Shown here piece after piece: positions 35,545-47,219 of a stretch of DNA of 64,000 nt. This stretch comes from Sphagnum magellanicum (taxonomy: Eukaryota > Streptophyta > Sphagnopsida > Sphagnales > Sphagnaceae). Positions within the stretch are counted from its first letter, which is position 1; every line of letters starts with the position of its first letter. The stretch covers positions 11,195,390 to 11,259,389 of the forward strand of contig CM038911.1 in assembly GCA_021904315.1 (NCBI GenBank), given 5' to 3'. The notes beneath the pieces were generated by a model. It was given only the letters and a program-made list of their open reading frames with translations, was not told the origin of the DNA and made no database searches. The translations under genes were made by a program, and so were the position numbers.

Positions 35545-36030
35545 TGTGAACCCCATGCATAATGCACAGGTGTGTTATTTCAACAATGTTTGGTTGATGT
35601 TTTTGGTTTTTTAAAAAAACTTTTCTTTTTAAACAACCGTTGGTCCCCCCCCATGCCCCGGCGGTTTTTTATATTTTTCCAATTGCTGCTAAACATCGGT
35701 TTCCATCGGATCACACTGGGCCAGAGTGATTCAGCACCCACCGGCGCACCATCCATCCACTGGATGCCTGAACACCGGTTTCCATCGGATCACACTGGGC
35801 CAGAGTGATTCAGCACCCACCGGCGCACCATCCATCCACTGGATGCCTGAACACCGGTTTCCATCGGATCACACTGGGCCAGAGTGATTCAGCACCCACC
35901 GGTGCACCATCCATCCACTGGATGCCTGAACTTGTTGTGGATGAACCTGAACCTCTCCCGTGCGCAAGCCGCCCGTGCTGGCCCACCATCATTGATAGAC
36001 CAAGTGAATTAATATATAAAATTTATTTAT
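35545..36030. mobile_element. Repeat family member B (shared ends with 23130-23690)
   Basis: The left end AACCCCATGCATAATGCACAG then TGTGTTATTTCAA, and the right end GAATTAATATATAAAAT at 36006-36022, match the 23.1-kb element. The internal sequence is different: here a 79-bp tandem array. It sits just upstream of the HLB1-like gene leader. Confidence 0.7.
35691..35931. repeat. Three tandem 79-bp units
   Basis: Units restart with GGTTTCCATCGGATCACACT near 35698, 35777 and 35856 and run to GCCTGAAC. They are almost identical, differing by a C/T change in CACCGG(C/T)GCACC and the first unit's ACATCGG. Near-identity suggests recent amplification or active homogenisation. Because 79 is not a multiple of three, the open frames crossing the array shift frame from unit to unit and are not meaningful. 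Confidence 0.92.
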
Positions 36031-36692
36031 TTATCTATAAGAATCAGCTTTGGCAGTTTCAAATTTAATATTTTTTTTCAGAATTTCATCAGTTGAGGAT
36101 TATTTATGTAATGGCAAAGTAGCAATCTTGTGTTGTTGTGCATTTGTACACTAAGGCCCACTTTCACACAAGGAGTCAAGGCCAATGTTCAACTCAAATC
36201 AAGCATTCCTATTGGAGTAAAAGTTGAAAATAGCCCCAAGCAAGGGCTTTACACTAGGAGTCAAAGCTGAGATTAAAAAAATATTTTTTAATCTACCCCA
36301 AGTTACTAATAAATGCTTAACTTTATGGCCTTCTATTGGCCTCAAGGCTGCAAAAAAAAAAAAGGACCATACTCTCCCCTACTAGAATCAGTTTTTTTGT
36401 CATTAAATAATCCTTTAAAAAAATTAGTGACGCATTTTTTTGTGAAATTATGGAGTTGAGGTGTGAAAAATCTTCATAATTATTGCAGGCTACAATTTTC
36501 AGTTCACAGATGAAAAGGGTTCAAATAGTTTTTCATTTTTTAAATGTTCACTTTTCAACCCATGGCCAAGATCCTCCCAAAAAAGGGGCAAAAAATCCAA
36601 CGGCTATGGGCATAGCCAAGTTCAATTTAGGGTTTAGGGTTGCATGCACTTTGGAACGGCACAAAGCTATGGGTGACAATGTGTTTTTTTTT

Positions 36693-36752
36693 TTTCAATT
36701 TTGTCATGTAACTAAAGGTGGCAATCATTCTGAAGATAATTTAATCAAATTT
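36693..36752. repeat. Fourth copy of the TTTTGTGATGTAAC dispersed repeat
   Basis: TTCAATTTTGTCATGTAACT then GGTGGCAATCATTC matches the three copies near 3.6-4.3 kb and again follows a T-run. A TTTAGGG pair lies just upstream at 36626-36641. Confidence 0.65.
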
Positions 36753-37039
36753 GGCAATTTAAAAAATCTGAATTTTTTTTTTTGAAGCCTCCTTCTATAT
36801 TTTTTACAACTTATTAAACATTAGTGTAACAATTGGGGACATTATTATTTTATTTTTTTTAAATTAAAAATTTGGTGACTTAAAAACTCAAAAAACACCC
36901 AACATTTGGTTTTTTTTTTTTTTAACAAAAAAAGTCACCAATGGGCAATCCTCATGAAACATGATCCTTATACTTTTTGAAAAAAAATTCTCCCCACAAC
37001 CTCCTTTCCAACCTATGCAATCATCTTCTCTAGCAAAAT

Positions 37040-37960
37040 CGCAAGCTCCTCCTCCTTCAAGTTTTGAAAGCTTTTGGGTGATGTTCCTCTTACTCCAAGC
37101 CAATGATGTTTTTGCTCCTCTTGCTCATGTTTTTTTGAAAAACAATCAAATCCATGATGCATCTCTTGTTTGTGTTTCCTTGCAATGCAGTTGTTTCAAG
37201 CTATGATGTTCCTTTGATTATGTTTCCCGGCAATCTAGTTGCTCAAAAGCCATGATGCTTCTCTTGCTCCTATTTATTAGTGATCCAATTGCTTTAGAGC
37301 CATAATGCTTCTCATTCTCATGCTTTTCAAAATGTTCCTCTTGTTCATGTTTTCCTTGATGTTCCTATTGCTTGTGGTTTTTGTCATGCCCCCCTTTGTT
37401 TCTCTTTCTCATGCTTTCCTTGATGTTTTTATTGCACGTGATTTTTGTCATGCCCCTTCTTGTTTGTGGCTTTTATGTGATGCTCATGTTCCTCTTACTA
37501 GCAGTCCAATGGCTCCAAGTCATGATGTTCCTCTTGCTTGTGCTTTTTGGAAGTCCAGTTGCTCCAAGTTGTGATGTTCCTCTTGCTTGTGATTTTTGTC
37601 ACACTCCTCTTGCTTTCGTTTTTATGAGATGTTCATGTTCCTCTTCTTAACAGTCCAATGGGTCCAAGCCATGATGCTCCTTTTGCTCATGCTTCTTAGC
37701 GATCTAATTGTTCCAAGTTGTGATGTTCTTCTTGTTCATTTTTCTTAATGGATTAGTTGCTCTAAGCTATGATGCTCTTCTTACTAATTGTTCCAAGTTG
37801 TGATGCTACTCTTACTAGTTACTCCAAGTTGTGATGCTCCATTCGCTACTTTTTCTTAACAATCTAATTGTTCCAAGCTTGTGATACTCATGCTCTTCTT
37901 TCCATGATGTTCCTCTTTCTCTTGTTTTTTCTATGATGTTCTTGCTCATGTTTTCTTACA
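37040..37960. repeat. Degenerate minisatellite, core CCAAGTTGTGATGTTCCTCT
   Basis: A core of the type TCCAAG(C/T)(C/T)(A/G)TGATG(C/T)TCCTCTTGCT repeats irregularly, roughly every 50-75 bp, across about 900 bp, with variants of ATGCTTTTC and AGCAATCCAATTG in between. Both strands were read. The plus frames give Phe/Leu/Met-rich pseudo-proteins typical of T-rich repeats, not of genes. Confidence 0.7.
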
Positions 37961-38279
37961 TGTCAAAGTCATAGTAGTTGTGATCCTCCCCCACACTTAT
38001 GTTCATTTAATTATGAGCTTGGTGGGTGCAAATGTGTTAAAATATGTCGATTTTTTTGATGCCTTGCCATTGTTACATGTCTAGTAGCCCATTGTGCCTT
38101 TGTTGTGAATCCAAGGTTCACACCTTGGTATCCCAATAGGTGTGCACACCACCCCATTTGGAATTTTTGTGGAAGCTACCTCCTACATTTTTTATTGCTA
38201 TTATAATCAAAGTTGCATCAAATTGGGCCTTTACATGTTGATTGGCTACCGGTTGTATAACAACCACCACCTCTATTAT

Positions 38280-39330
38280 TTTTCTTGTTTTATTTTCCTC
38301 CCTTTTTTTTTGCTTTGCTTTCTTATGTTCTTTTTATGTTATTTTGTCAATTGCCTTTTTGTGCAAGATTCCCAAATACTTAATAAAAGTCACCACATGT
38401 GATCTAGAGTAATCCACTAATGGTTCTCTACCTTGTGTAGGTCTTGCAAGTAAACAAGGTAGGGCTAACAAATTATGCAATTGCATTGCCTCTTGAGTGA
38501 AGTTTGCCAAGGTTGGAACATCTTCCTGTTGAGTTGGTTCAATTATGTTGACTACTTTTTCGATTAAACTTCAAAGCGTTTGCACATAATATCAATGCTC
38601 TTATTGTTGTATAATAATAGGATCATTTGTAGCCTTTGTTGCAAAGCCCTGATTTACTATGTTAAGTAGTTCTACAACATCTTTTTGTTCTTTTTCATCT
38701 TGACCAACTTAGTCACTTAATATGTAATCCTCTTCAACCTCACCTTCTTCACCTTCACCCTCTTCATTTCCTAATGTTATTACTAATGTTGTTGTGTAAA
38801 TGGTTGAAGGTGTTATTCAATTGTACATTATTCTAAGGTTAAGTGACCATATTCTAGTAACCTTAAAACGAAACCTAATGTTTTGTGATGTCAGGGATTG
38901 GTTTAAAGCTCTATGCTAACAAATGTAATTTTGTTTAGTTCTTGGTATTTGCTTCTAGCCATAGTTGCATCCCTTTCTTTCTTAAATGTAGTTTTAAATG
39001 GTTTAAAACATGAAACATCAAGGGGTTGAAGTGCATGTGAAGTGTGTGAAGGTAGGGTTATCATGTCTAAACCAAAGGCCATTGCTTGTTCTAAGGCTTC
39101 TAGTGTAACATGTGATCCATGACCATCTAGAATTAATAAATGACAATTGGTTTGGGAGATCCCACCTGGAATAGAATCATTGAAAAATGAGAAGAATTCT
39201 TTGAAAAGGAAACTTGTCATCCACACCTTTGTTTGCATTACCATACATGTTCGTGGTTTGCATTATTGGATGTAATTGTCACATAATCTTTTTCCTTTGA
39301 ATTTGTAGAACTTCTTGTTTGTCCACCTTC
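38280..39330 (-). pseudogene. Decayed pogo/Tigger-like transposase, C-terminal half
   Basis: The minus strand from 39330 reads FKGKRLCDNYIQ (about 39300), then VMQTKVWMTSFLFKEFFSFF, GGISQTNCHLLILDGHGSHV and DMITLPSHTSHALQPLDVSC, followed by FKPFKTTFKKERD. LILDGHGSH and TLPSHTSHALQPLD are hallmark blocks of plant DDE_1 (pogo/CENP-B-like) transposases; the D of LDGH is the second catalytic acid. After a stop and frameshift come GFVLRLLEYGHLTLE and, to about 38280, EPLVDYSRSHVVTFIKYLGI. It is the same family as the 26-kb pseudogene but keeps the complementary half. Confidence 0.85.
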
Positions 39331-40977
39331 ATTGTAAGCACCCCAAGCTCAAGAATGTGAAGGAGTTTATCTACAAATGTGAATATGGCAACTTGAATAA
39401 GCGGCCCACATTTTATTGGATGATAATTCAATAATTGAAAAAGTGAATGATTTTGAGTTTTACAATATGCATCTATACAACTTTGGTTTGTATTGAAAAT
39501 TTAATTGAAATTTACAAGGTTAATTTGAAACATATCAACAAATGTCACTTTTTGTCGACTTGTTGAACTTTCAATTTGGTTTATCAATGTTAATTCATAG
39601 CAAGTTTGATGTCATTTGCATTGAGGATCTTATTCATGAAATATACATTGTTGGTTTTCATTTCAAAAAAAATCAACAACTTTTTATGGTCATTTAAATC
39701 AAATAGTCCATTTGGATGGTTAAAAAAAAAATGCAACCATTATATTGAATTTGGTGATGTTGTAAATAAAGAGGATAAGTTGAACAACCTCATGTGTTAG
39801 ATGAACTGATGTTTATTAAAAAATGTGTTTTGTTTTTAAAAAAAATGGACAACAAAATAATTAGCTAAATAGATGACAAGGTTTTCAATGTTCAAATTGG
39901 AATAAGCTTGAAAAATGGATCTATTTTTGTTCAAATTGTTGTTGTAAAAAATCAATGGATTCTTAGCATGAATATTCCATCCTTGAAGTTTTGCACATAT
40001 ATTTTTTGAAGCTTGGGAACTATAAACAACAATGAAAGGTATCATTCATTTCCTTTGAAGCATCAAGTCTGATTATGATGACATTGATGAACTACCTTCA
40101 ATGAAATAATGTTTTCAAGTATGATTTTTGGTGGGGGCATGACATTCTATTAATGTTTGCATCATAAATCCCATCATTAATGGGAGGAAGCCAAGAAAAG
40201 AAATCATAGAAAGCTTGAACCTACAACAAAAGCTTTTCTTCCATGAATTAAGTCTTTATTTTTTGTGCATCTTGTGACCTCTTTTGAACTCATGAATGCA
40301 TGGTCATCATAGTCTTAGATAAAGTCAATAGCCTTATTTATAATTTCAAATTAAATTTACATATTATAAGATATAATCAAAATATGTATGGTTGTTGTTA
40401 TTAGCCCATTGTAGGCCTAATTGTCATGTTTGCTTAGTCCTAGAAGCTATGATTTCCTACCACATGGAGCACAAATCTACAAAACTTCCCATGTGGAAGG
40501 TGCTTTTCATTGTCCACACTGCATAACCTTTTATGTTGAAACATTTGCTACCACAATTTTATTTTTTCAAAAATCCAAAGCCATTAAACATCCCATGTTG
40601 AAACATTTTTTTGTCACAATTCTAAAATTTTCAAAATCCATTAACTTCCTAAACTCAAAGACTAAAAAAAATGTAACCACATGAACATACAACATTTTAC
40701 ATGTGCTCACAAGAGAATATGAACATGAATAAATGGTCATAGCCACATGTGATAAAAATTTAAATTTGTTGCCAATTGGATTGACAAACCTCCCCCCCTC
40801 CCCCAAGTGACATTTAACACACCACCACATACGTATTGTAACCATTCACCTTACTTGGAGAATTTGAAAAAACAAAATCGCTTTGAACACAACTAACACC
40901 ACCATTACACTAATGCCAAAACCCAATTACAATAAAATGGGAAACATCAATGCCTTCTTCACCATTTATAAAACAAA
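39331..40977. other. AT-rich intergenic DNA, nothing recognised
   Basis: Both strands were read without finding a known domain. Short frames at 39606 (plus), 39836 (minus), 40421 (plus) and 40567 (minus) are Lys/Asn/Phe-rich and treated as chance. The left part may contain remains of the upstream half of the pogo-like element. Confidence 0.4.
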
Positions 40978-41387
40978 TATCGTAGTATGTTTACCATTTC
41001 GGCATTATTTGTGCTGAAATTTCAATAAAATCAAAAGTTCAAAATTGGCAAGTATTGAACCACAGATCTTCAAGCCTACACCCTTGAGGCTATGACCCAC
41101 AAATTAGGGAAGGCCCTAGGTAGCAGGCCTTGCCTTATACTTTACATAACAGGAAAAAGGTCCCTAGAATAAAATTTGAGACTCTTTCCGAAGTTACAGT
41201 AAATAGGCCTGCTCCCGTGAGTGCCCCTTAATTTTCAAGCCTAACGCTTGGGCTACTGCCCTTGAGGCTAGGACCTTCAAATTAGGGGACGCCCTAGAGA
41301 GGAGGCCTTTCCATAGAGTACACATAAGAGGAACCGGCCCCTAGAATTTGAGACCCTTCCAGAAGTTTCGGTAATGGTACTCTATGA
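40978..41387. repeat. Duplicated SINE-like/tRNA-like segment upstream of the membrane-protein gene
   Basis: Two copies of a roughly 120-bp segment start CCCTTGAGGCTA at 41080 and 41259. Both run through AAATTAGGG(A/G)A, CCCTAG and CCCTAGAAT to GAGAC..TTCC(G/A)GAAGTT. On the minus strand each has a tRNA-like head (TAGCCTCAAGGG, then a GGTTCAA- or GGCTTGAAA-type B-box). The outer edges (TCGTAGTATGTTTACC and, reverse-complemented, TCATAGAGTACCATTACC) loosely resemble the ends of the MITE at 24820. These labels are tentative. Confidence 0.5.
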
Positions 41388-41767
41388 CGACGGAAGGTCT
41401 CCCTTTCGAGCGTCCTTTTCGAGGCCTCTTTGTTTTTTGGCTGCCCGTCGTAGATTCCTCCTCACCTTTTGTCTTTTAGTGTATTCGCTCCACACGCGGC
41501 GGAACGTAGACAGCGCCATGGCCTCGACGGAGAGCTCCGCGGTAGTGCCCATGGAGGAAAAAGAAGAGTGCGGTTTCACAAGCCAGAGTCTTCGAGTTGC
41601 AGATTTTGCTTGCAGCAGCAATTGAGAGGTTCGTGGTCATCGCTTCGGTGTGTTAGCCGCAAGTCTTTGGACCTGGAGTGTGGTTAGGTTTTCTCAGAGG
41701 AAAGCTGAGAGGTCGGGGAAGAAGTTGGTAGAATTCAGAGGCGGGGGTGGAACAAGGGTTTGTGGAG

Positions 41768-43812
41768 ATGGCGACGAGGGAGAGGCTGCAATTGAGGGAA
41801 GAGAGCGTGGAGAGTTTGTTAATGCAGGCAGTGCGGCTATGTCGTGTATGCTGGGTTCCTCTTCTTGTATTGTCCCTTGTTTCCACGCTTTATGGTACTG
41901 CAAAAGATAGCTATACCCTGATCCCTGGTCTTGGATTCCCTTCTTCTTCCGATATGAACAACGCTTCTCTGCCTCAGCATCAAAAAATCTATCCAACGGA
42001 GCCCTCGTACTCCAATATTACTTCTTCTTCTCAAGGAGGCCGGGTTTCGAAGCTTTACGACGGCGGCCTGTATGAAGGCTCGGAAGACAAGGGACTTCTG
42101 GCTCGATATATCGCATCGTTTCTCATCTCTCTTGACGAAGCTGTCATGGAGAGTCTTGTCGACTCGCGAAACAGAATGGCAATGTATGAATCAGGAGGCG
42201 TGGAGTCTTCGTCAGTCGGTCCTCCTCTGCCATCCCAAAGCTCCGAGGTAAGGTTTTGAGTTGTCGAATTCCAGTCAAATCCTGCACAGTGCATACACAC
42301 CTTTGTTACCAATTTAGGGTTTATACTCCAGTTCCACAATCTACCAGTTGTGCAATGTGGAGAACTCTAACTGACATCAGTTGGGGGATAAAACACTATG
42401 GTATGTGGTGGGAGATTCTCTTACTGTGCTATGTTGATTCCTTACCTTGCTGTTTGCTTTGCAGACAATTTCCACTGGCTTTGAGGTGTCTTCAACCGTG
42501 GAAACCAAAGATGGAGTAGCACTAGCACAGACACAAGAGGCAAGGAGTGATGCCATTGAGGCCATGGATCCAATTCCTCAGTTATCTCTGAGGCTCAGAA
42601 TACTGGGCAAGAATGAAAGTTATGACACTGAGACATTGCAGGATGAAGGAGTAAAAATAGGAATGCCTTCTGCCATGCTTATTGGGGGAAGAGCTGTAGA
42701 CAGGGGAGCAATGCCTCACATGGGGTTAACAGTGCTCTTTATGTTGGGAGTCCTTGCTGGTGCAATTATGACTTTTTTTGCAGTTTTGGTTTTTCAACAT
42801 GCAGCCCTCTTGGGGACTGTAGCCTACACTGTTGTGAGCACCTATGTTGGGAAAAGAGTGAGTGCAGTGCAGGCAATGAGGGCTGGATTCCGAACAGGCT
42901 TGCTTCGCTTGATATGGCTTGCAGTTCTCCATGACTTGATTCGGGACTTACTGGGTCTACTCATAATCAAAACTGCCTTTGGTGGAGTGATGAAGGGTGA
43001 GGCAGTGGATCGTTTAGTCTTGCGGCTGTCAATTATGCCATTTCCTATCCTGGCACCTTTCAAGGATGCTGACAGCAGTGGCTGGGGGATGGCATCCAGG
43101 ATAGCTGTCTTTGTGATCTTGGATTATGTTTTTGATATGCTGGCATCCTGTGTCTACATAATGGCCTGTTGGGTGACAATTATGGAGAGGGAGCACTGGG
43201 GATTTGCGGCATTGGCACGGGCATGCAATTTGGTCACAAGTGTGCAAAATCAGGTTAGAGATTATGTTATCACTGCTCATGCTCAATCCCTCCCTGCCTG
43301 GACCATTTTTCTACACTTTTTTGTTCCCAGTGATAACTGTTGAAGAGACCCTTGGCCAGGTTGTCATGTTGAGAACAAAGAAGGAATCATTTCATTTTGT
43401 AAGTCTTACCAATGTTTCTGAGGACTTCAACAGTGCATGCAATTCAGCTTTTCGGAGACACACAGATAGCACAGGCAACTGATGACTGATAAATTGCATT
43501 GGATGCAGAGGTTAGAATTTTGTTATGGCCTTTCCAGAGTTGTTGTCCTCTATCTGATGTTTCAGGATTGCTGTTGATGGTAAGCAGGTGTTGTCAGTCA
43601 AGCTTCTGGAGAGTGTGTTGTGTGGGAGGAGTGCACGATGGGTGTTACAACAGTTCCTGGGCCCCTTCCTTTCACTTCTACTTGTCTCAGCTGGGCAATT
43701 GTACTTTTGTGTGTGCTGGCTGGTCTTATACTTCTCTGCTCGCTGCAAGCAGGAGACAAATCCCCAGTTTACACACAGAGTGTTGGAAGATTTTCTTGAC
43801 CGGGTTAGGTAG
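41768..43812 (+). CDS. Multi-pass plant membrane protein of unknown function, ~497 aa
   Basis: Exons 41768-42247, 42465-43253 and 43588-43812, all GT-AG in phase 0. An in-frame ATG at 41747 would add seven residues. A hydrophobic segment near the start (CWVPLLVLSLVSTLYGTA) is followed by a Ser-rich luminal or cytosolic loop, then about six more membrane segments. These include GLTVLFMLGVLAGAIMTFFA, LLRLIWLAVLHDLIRDLLGL, SRIAVFVILDYVFDMLASCV and FLGPFLSLLLVSAGQLYFCV. The charged end FTHRVLEDFLDRVR looks like a real C-terminus. Reading past the 43253 donor gives a false end 90 nt later, and the AG at 43330 would put TGA directly in frame; joining to 43588 restores a long hydrophobic frame. I do not recognise the family. 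No catalytic motif was seen. Confidence 0.72.
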
Positions 43813-46044
43813 GGACTTGTCCGGTCTACAGTGTAGCCTTCATCTGTAGTTTGTTTGGTTGATGTATGATATCTCTTCAATGAGGTGAGATCACTTGTAG
43901 AGTTTTTGCAGTCGCTTATGATTGTGTATATAGGGTTCAGCTGCTGAGGAGGTTAGAATCCTGACCTGGGTGAGAACAGATTGGTAGTGGCATCAGAGAG
44001 GCCAAATCGATTGGACAAATCTTGTTTGCAAAGGTTGATGAGGCCAAATTCTAGAGCATAGCTAGTTGATGCTGAAAATAGTTGGCACGGACTTTTGGCA
44101 CCTTGGCTTCATCCTACATGTACTATCTTGGTGCAAATGCATGTAGGTATGTGTATCACCTGAATATTGACCCATTAAATGTAGTTGATTCTTGCTGTGG
44201 ATGTTCTTCTCTGTTTTTTGTGCTCATTATTAGCTGCTATATTCTCTGCACCTCAGGTTTCGGATGAGCTGAAGCCTGGGAAGTGCCAAAATCCTGCTGT
44301 ATGTCCATTCATTTGAGGCTCCTTGTGGAAACAGTGGGTTATTTTGTCATATGATATTGGTGAGCTGAAGTTGGTGCACCAGTGAGTTGAGAATGCTACT
44401 GACATCCTGTACTTGCTGGTGGAAGGGCTCAAGGTTGTGGCAATTGGTCATATATTGTTCAAAAGGCTCCTCAATTCAGTCTCATAGTCTTGTTTTCTGT
44501 ATGGTGGGGTTTCCACTTTTTCATTCTTGCTGATTGTTACTGGTTTGGAGTCAGATCTGAACTTGCCCCTCAATTGAATTCTGGAAATCTTGAAAGTCTT
44601 GAGAAATTCTCAGTAGTTATGAGGATGATGTTATTTTGATGTATTGACGAATCTCTTTACCCATGACAATTTTCTTACATCAGTGGGTAGGGTTTAATGT
44701 AGGATGTATAATATGATATAATTTAAAGGGGAGTTGTATTACAGGATTCAGCTAGTCCGCTATTTACCAAAGTTTTTTGACTCCATGAATAGGTAGTCTG
44801 ATATCTCTTGAACCTACCTTGGATGAAGGTGCTCCATGGTACCTTCACTTTGAATGAACTTTTAATGTGCGGTCTATTTGGCTAATTTCTATCTCTTTTC
44901 CTACAAGTTTAATTTCATAAAGTGTCTCTTGAAGAATAACACAGGTCCTGTTGTGCTTCATAGATCACCCCTTGTTCGTAGGTTTGTGGATGATCTTTTT
45001 GTTCCTGATTTTCCAGACTTTGAGAATTTTATGTACCTCGAGCAAGACCCTTTAGTGGTGCATATACCCAAAAACATCTTTTTACTTGAATTGTACTTCT
45101 ACAGGCTTCTCTTGTAACTTCTTGGATCTAGATGTGAAACAAAGTCCTCAAGATATGTCCTGTGATATCTTTGACAAATGTTCTCAACCAGCATGTGCAT
45201 GTATTGAAATGATTTGGATGCCTCATGTTCATTCCAATATCTCAATTACTGCTAAGTTGAGAGTTGTCAATAGTCAATTTTAGAGGTTTTTGAGGCTTTG
45301 TAGTTGTAAGTAGTTCTTTGTCTGCCAGATGGTCAGTCTTATTGTCCTTATGAGGAATAAAGGCTACCCTCTAAAGATTCTCTTAAAAGAGGACCAGAGG
45401 GTTGCTGAATAAGGAAAATTTCAATATTGGAATTTCAGCATTTGGAGCTGAATATTTTTGTAGTAGTGGGGAGCTTCTTGTAAGCCGACTTAGTCTTTGT
45501 TCTTTCTTGCTGTCCTTTTCTCTGCATTTTGTCTATCCTGTTGTGACTTTCTGTTTTTGGTTATCTCATTGTGTTTTTGTTTGCTGCTAGCCAGTAGCAT
45601 GGCTTAGTGTTCCCGCTGCTTGCTGATTTGCAGCAGAAACTTGGTATATGGGTGAGTGTTTTAATGGGCCTTTATCCACTGTAGGGGAGTTCATGAAGTT
45701 AGTGAGGAAGTTGTGATAGAGAAGTCCTTATCATACATGCTACTGTTGATGGTCCCTGAACAGATGTGAGAACAGTATGGTGTCTGAATAGGTGTGAGAT
45801 TGGCAGCACTATTGTTCATATTGCTTTCATGTTTTATTTTGTTTTTTTCTTGGTTCCTTTGTTCTCTGTTTTGTCTTTTCTTCCTTGGGATTCTTTGCGG
45901 CTTGTTGAAGAAGGGTTAGCCTTGCTTTGCTTTTTAATTGTGAGAATGGAGATTTCTTGTTTCTTATGAGAGATATTTCAATCCAGGTTCATCATGCTTC
46001 CATTTTATCTCTAGTAGAATGGGAAAGGTATTGATTGATATTTC

Positions 46045-46108
46045 ACCTGGTGGCCAATCCTTCAGGGATGCCTCAGACTTTGCATCCCTGTAGGATTGGG
46101 CACCAGGT
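46045..46108. other. Long intergenic hairpin, 27-bp arms with two mismatches
   Basis: The left arm at 46045-46071 begins ACCTGGTGGCCAATCC; the reverse complement of the right arm at 46082-46108 begins ACCTGGTGCCCAATCC. The arms differ at 2 of 27 positions and enclose a 10-nt loop. The length and near-perfect pairing are in the range of a short MIR-type foldback or a young inverted duplication. No gene covers it. Strand of any transcript is unknown. Confidence 0.75.
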
Positions 46109-46422
46109 CCATATTGTGCATCTGTGTAGGATTTGGGATACAGTTTTGGCTTTGAAATTGGAAACCATTTCAGGATGACATCTAGAGATGTAACTGGACT
46201 CACTAAGCTTTTTCCTTTAATACAAAGTCATAAATTGCAGGAGTGTTGAAATCAGGCGGCCAATTCACCCATTTCTGCAGCATAATTTGGAGGTCAAATC
46301 TCACCCTATCCTGCAGTAAGCCAAATTCTGCAGCATTCCCATGGAGTTCTCCCATCCATTCCCCTCCCTTTGATGTTAGATAAGGGGCTGGTTACTACCC
46401 ATTCTGGCAAAGATCATACCCA

Positions 46423-46588
46423 TGAGCTCAATAACTGGTGGGCATTGGGAATTCTGACTCCCTGAAAGATCTTGGATGAGCCAATTCTTGCACCTTTCAC
46501 ACCCTGAGCTCAATGGCTGGTGGGTATTGGGAATTCTGGCAACCAGAAAGACCTTGGATGAGCCAATTCTGGCACCAATCACACACCC
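46423..46588. repeat. Tandem duplication, two 83-bp units
   Basis: The units start GAGCTCAATAACTGGTGGGC and GAGCTCAATGGCTGGTGGGT at 46423 and 46506. They share GGGAATTCTG and CTTGGATGAGCCAATTCT. They lie in the intergenic region and are non-coding. Confidence 0.85.
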
Positions 46589-46759
46589 ATGATTGATAAC
46601 CGCCAGTTCCGGGTATTTGATGCGGGGTTTTTAATACCCGTCAAACACTGGTCTTTGGGTGGGAATTGGGGGAGGAGGGGAAAGGGGTGAAAATGGTGGA
46701 CACCACCCCCACTACCCAGACCCAGTGTCCAACCCTAAACTCCCCCAACAACGCCCCTA

Positions 46760-46777
46760 CCCCCCCCCCCCCCCCCC
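46760..46777. repeat. 18-nt C homopolymer
   Basis: An uninterrupted run of C, closely followed by a run of A. It is a likely site of length error in the assembly and of length variation. Confidence 0.9.
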
Positions 46778-47219
46778 TCCACCCAAATTGAAAAAAAAAC
46801 CCACCAAAATTTAATAGATATTTCATGTATTCTAAGCTTGTGGGGACCAATCAAAAACTCAGCTGTTGTTGGTATAGATAGTTTAACACCAGATTGTGGG
46901 TTGGTTAGATGCAACCACCACCAAGTCCTAAATTCTGCCAAGCTCAAAGAAGAAACAAACAAACAAAGAAACAAAAACAAGCACATGCTTTCTTTCTTTC
47001 TTTCTGTCATTCTCCGAATCCAATTCTTTTTCTTATTTGGAAGTTGTTGAAGTTGTCATCATCATAAAATTTATTTTGGTGGTTGTCATCATCATCATCA
47101 TCATCATCAAGTTTCTCGAACAAAATAATAGCACAAGAAAAAGGAGGAGACCTTCCATCATCATGTTTTAGGTTTTTGAAGCACCATTCCTAATTTACAA
47201 TTCTTGTAGTTTTGTAAGG

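Noticed and set aside
35572-36068. Open frames containing IHWMPEHRFPSDHTGPE-like repeats
   Set aside because: They are produced by the 79-bp tandem array, whose period is not a multiple of three, so each unit is read in a different frame.
36626-36641. Interstitial telomere repeats as evidence of a chromosome end or fusion
   Set aside because: Only two or three TTTAGGG units each here, at 5021 and at 58775; far too short for a telomere and common as promoter motifs in plants.
43254-43343. Reading through the 43253 splice site as the C-terminus of the membrane protein
   Set aside because: It gives a short unrelated tail; splicing to 43588 continues a long hydrophobic, charged-end frame in the correct phase.
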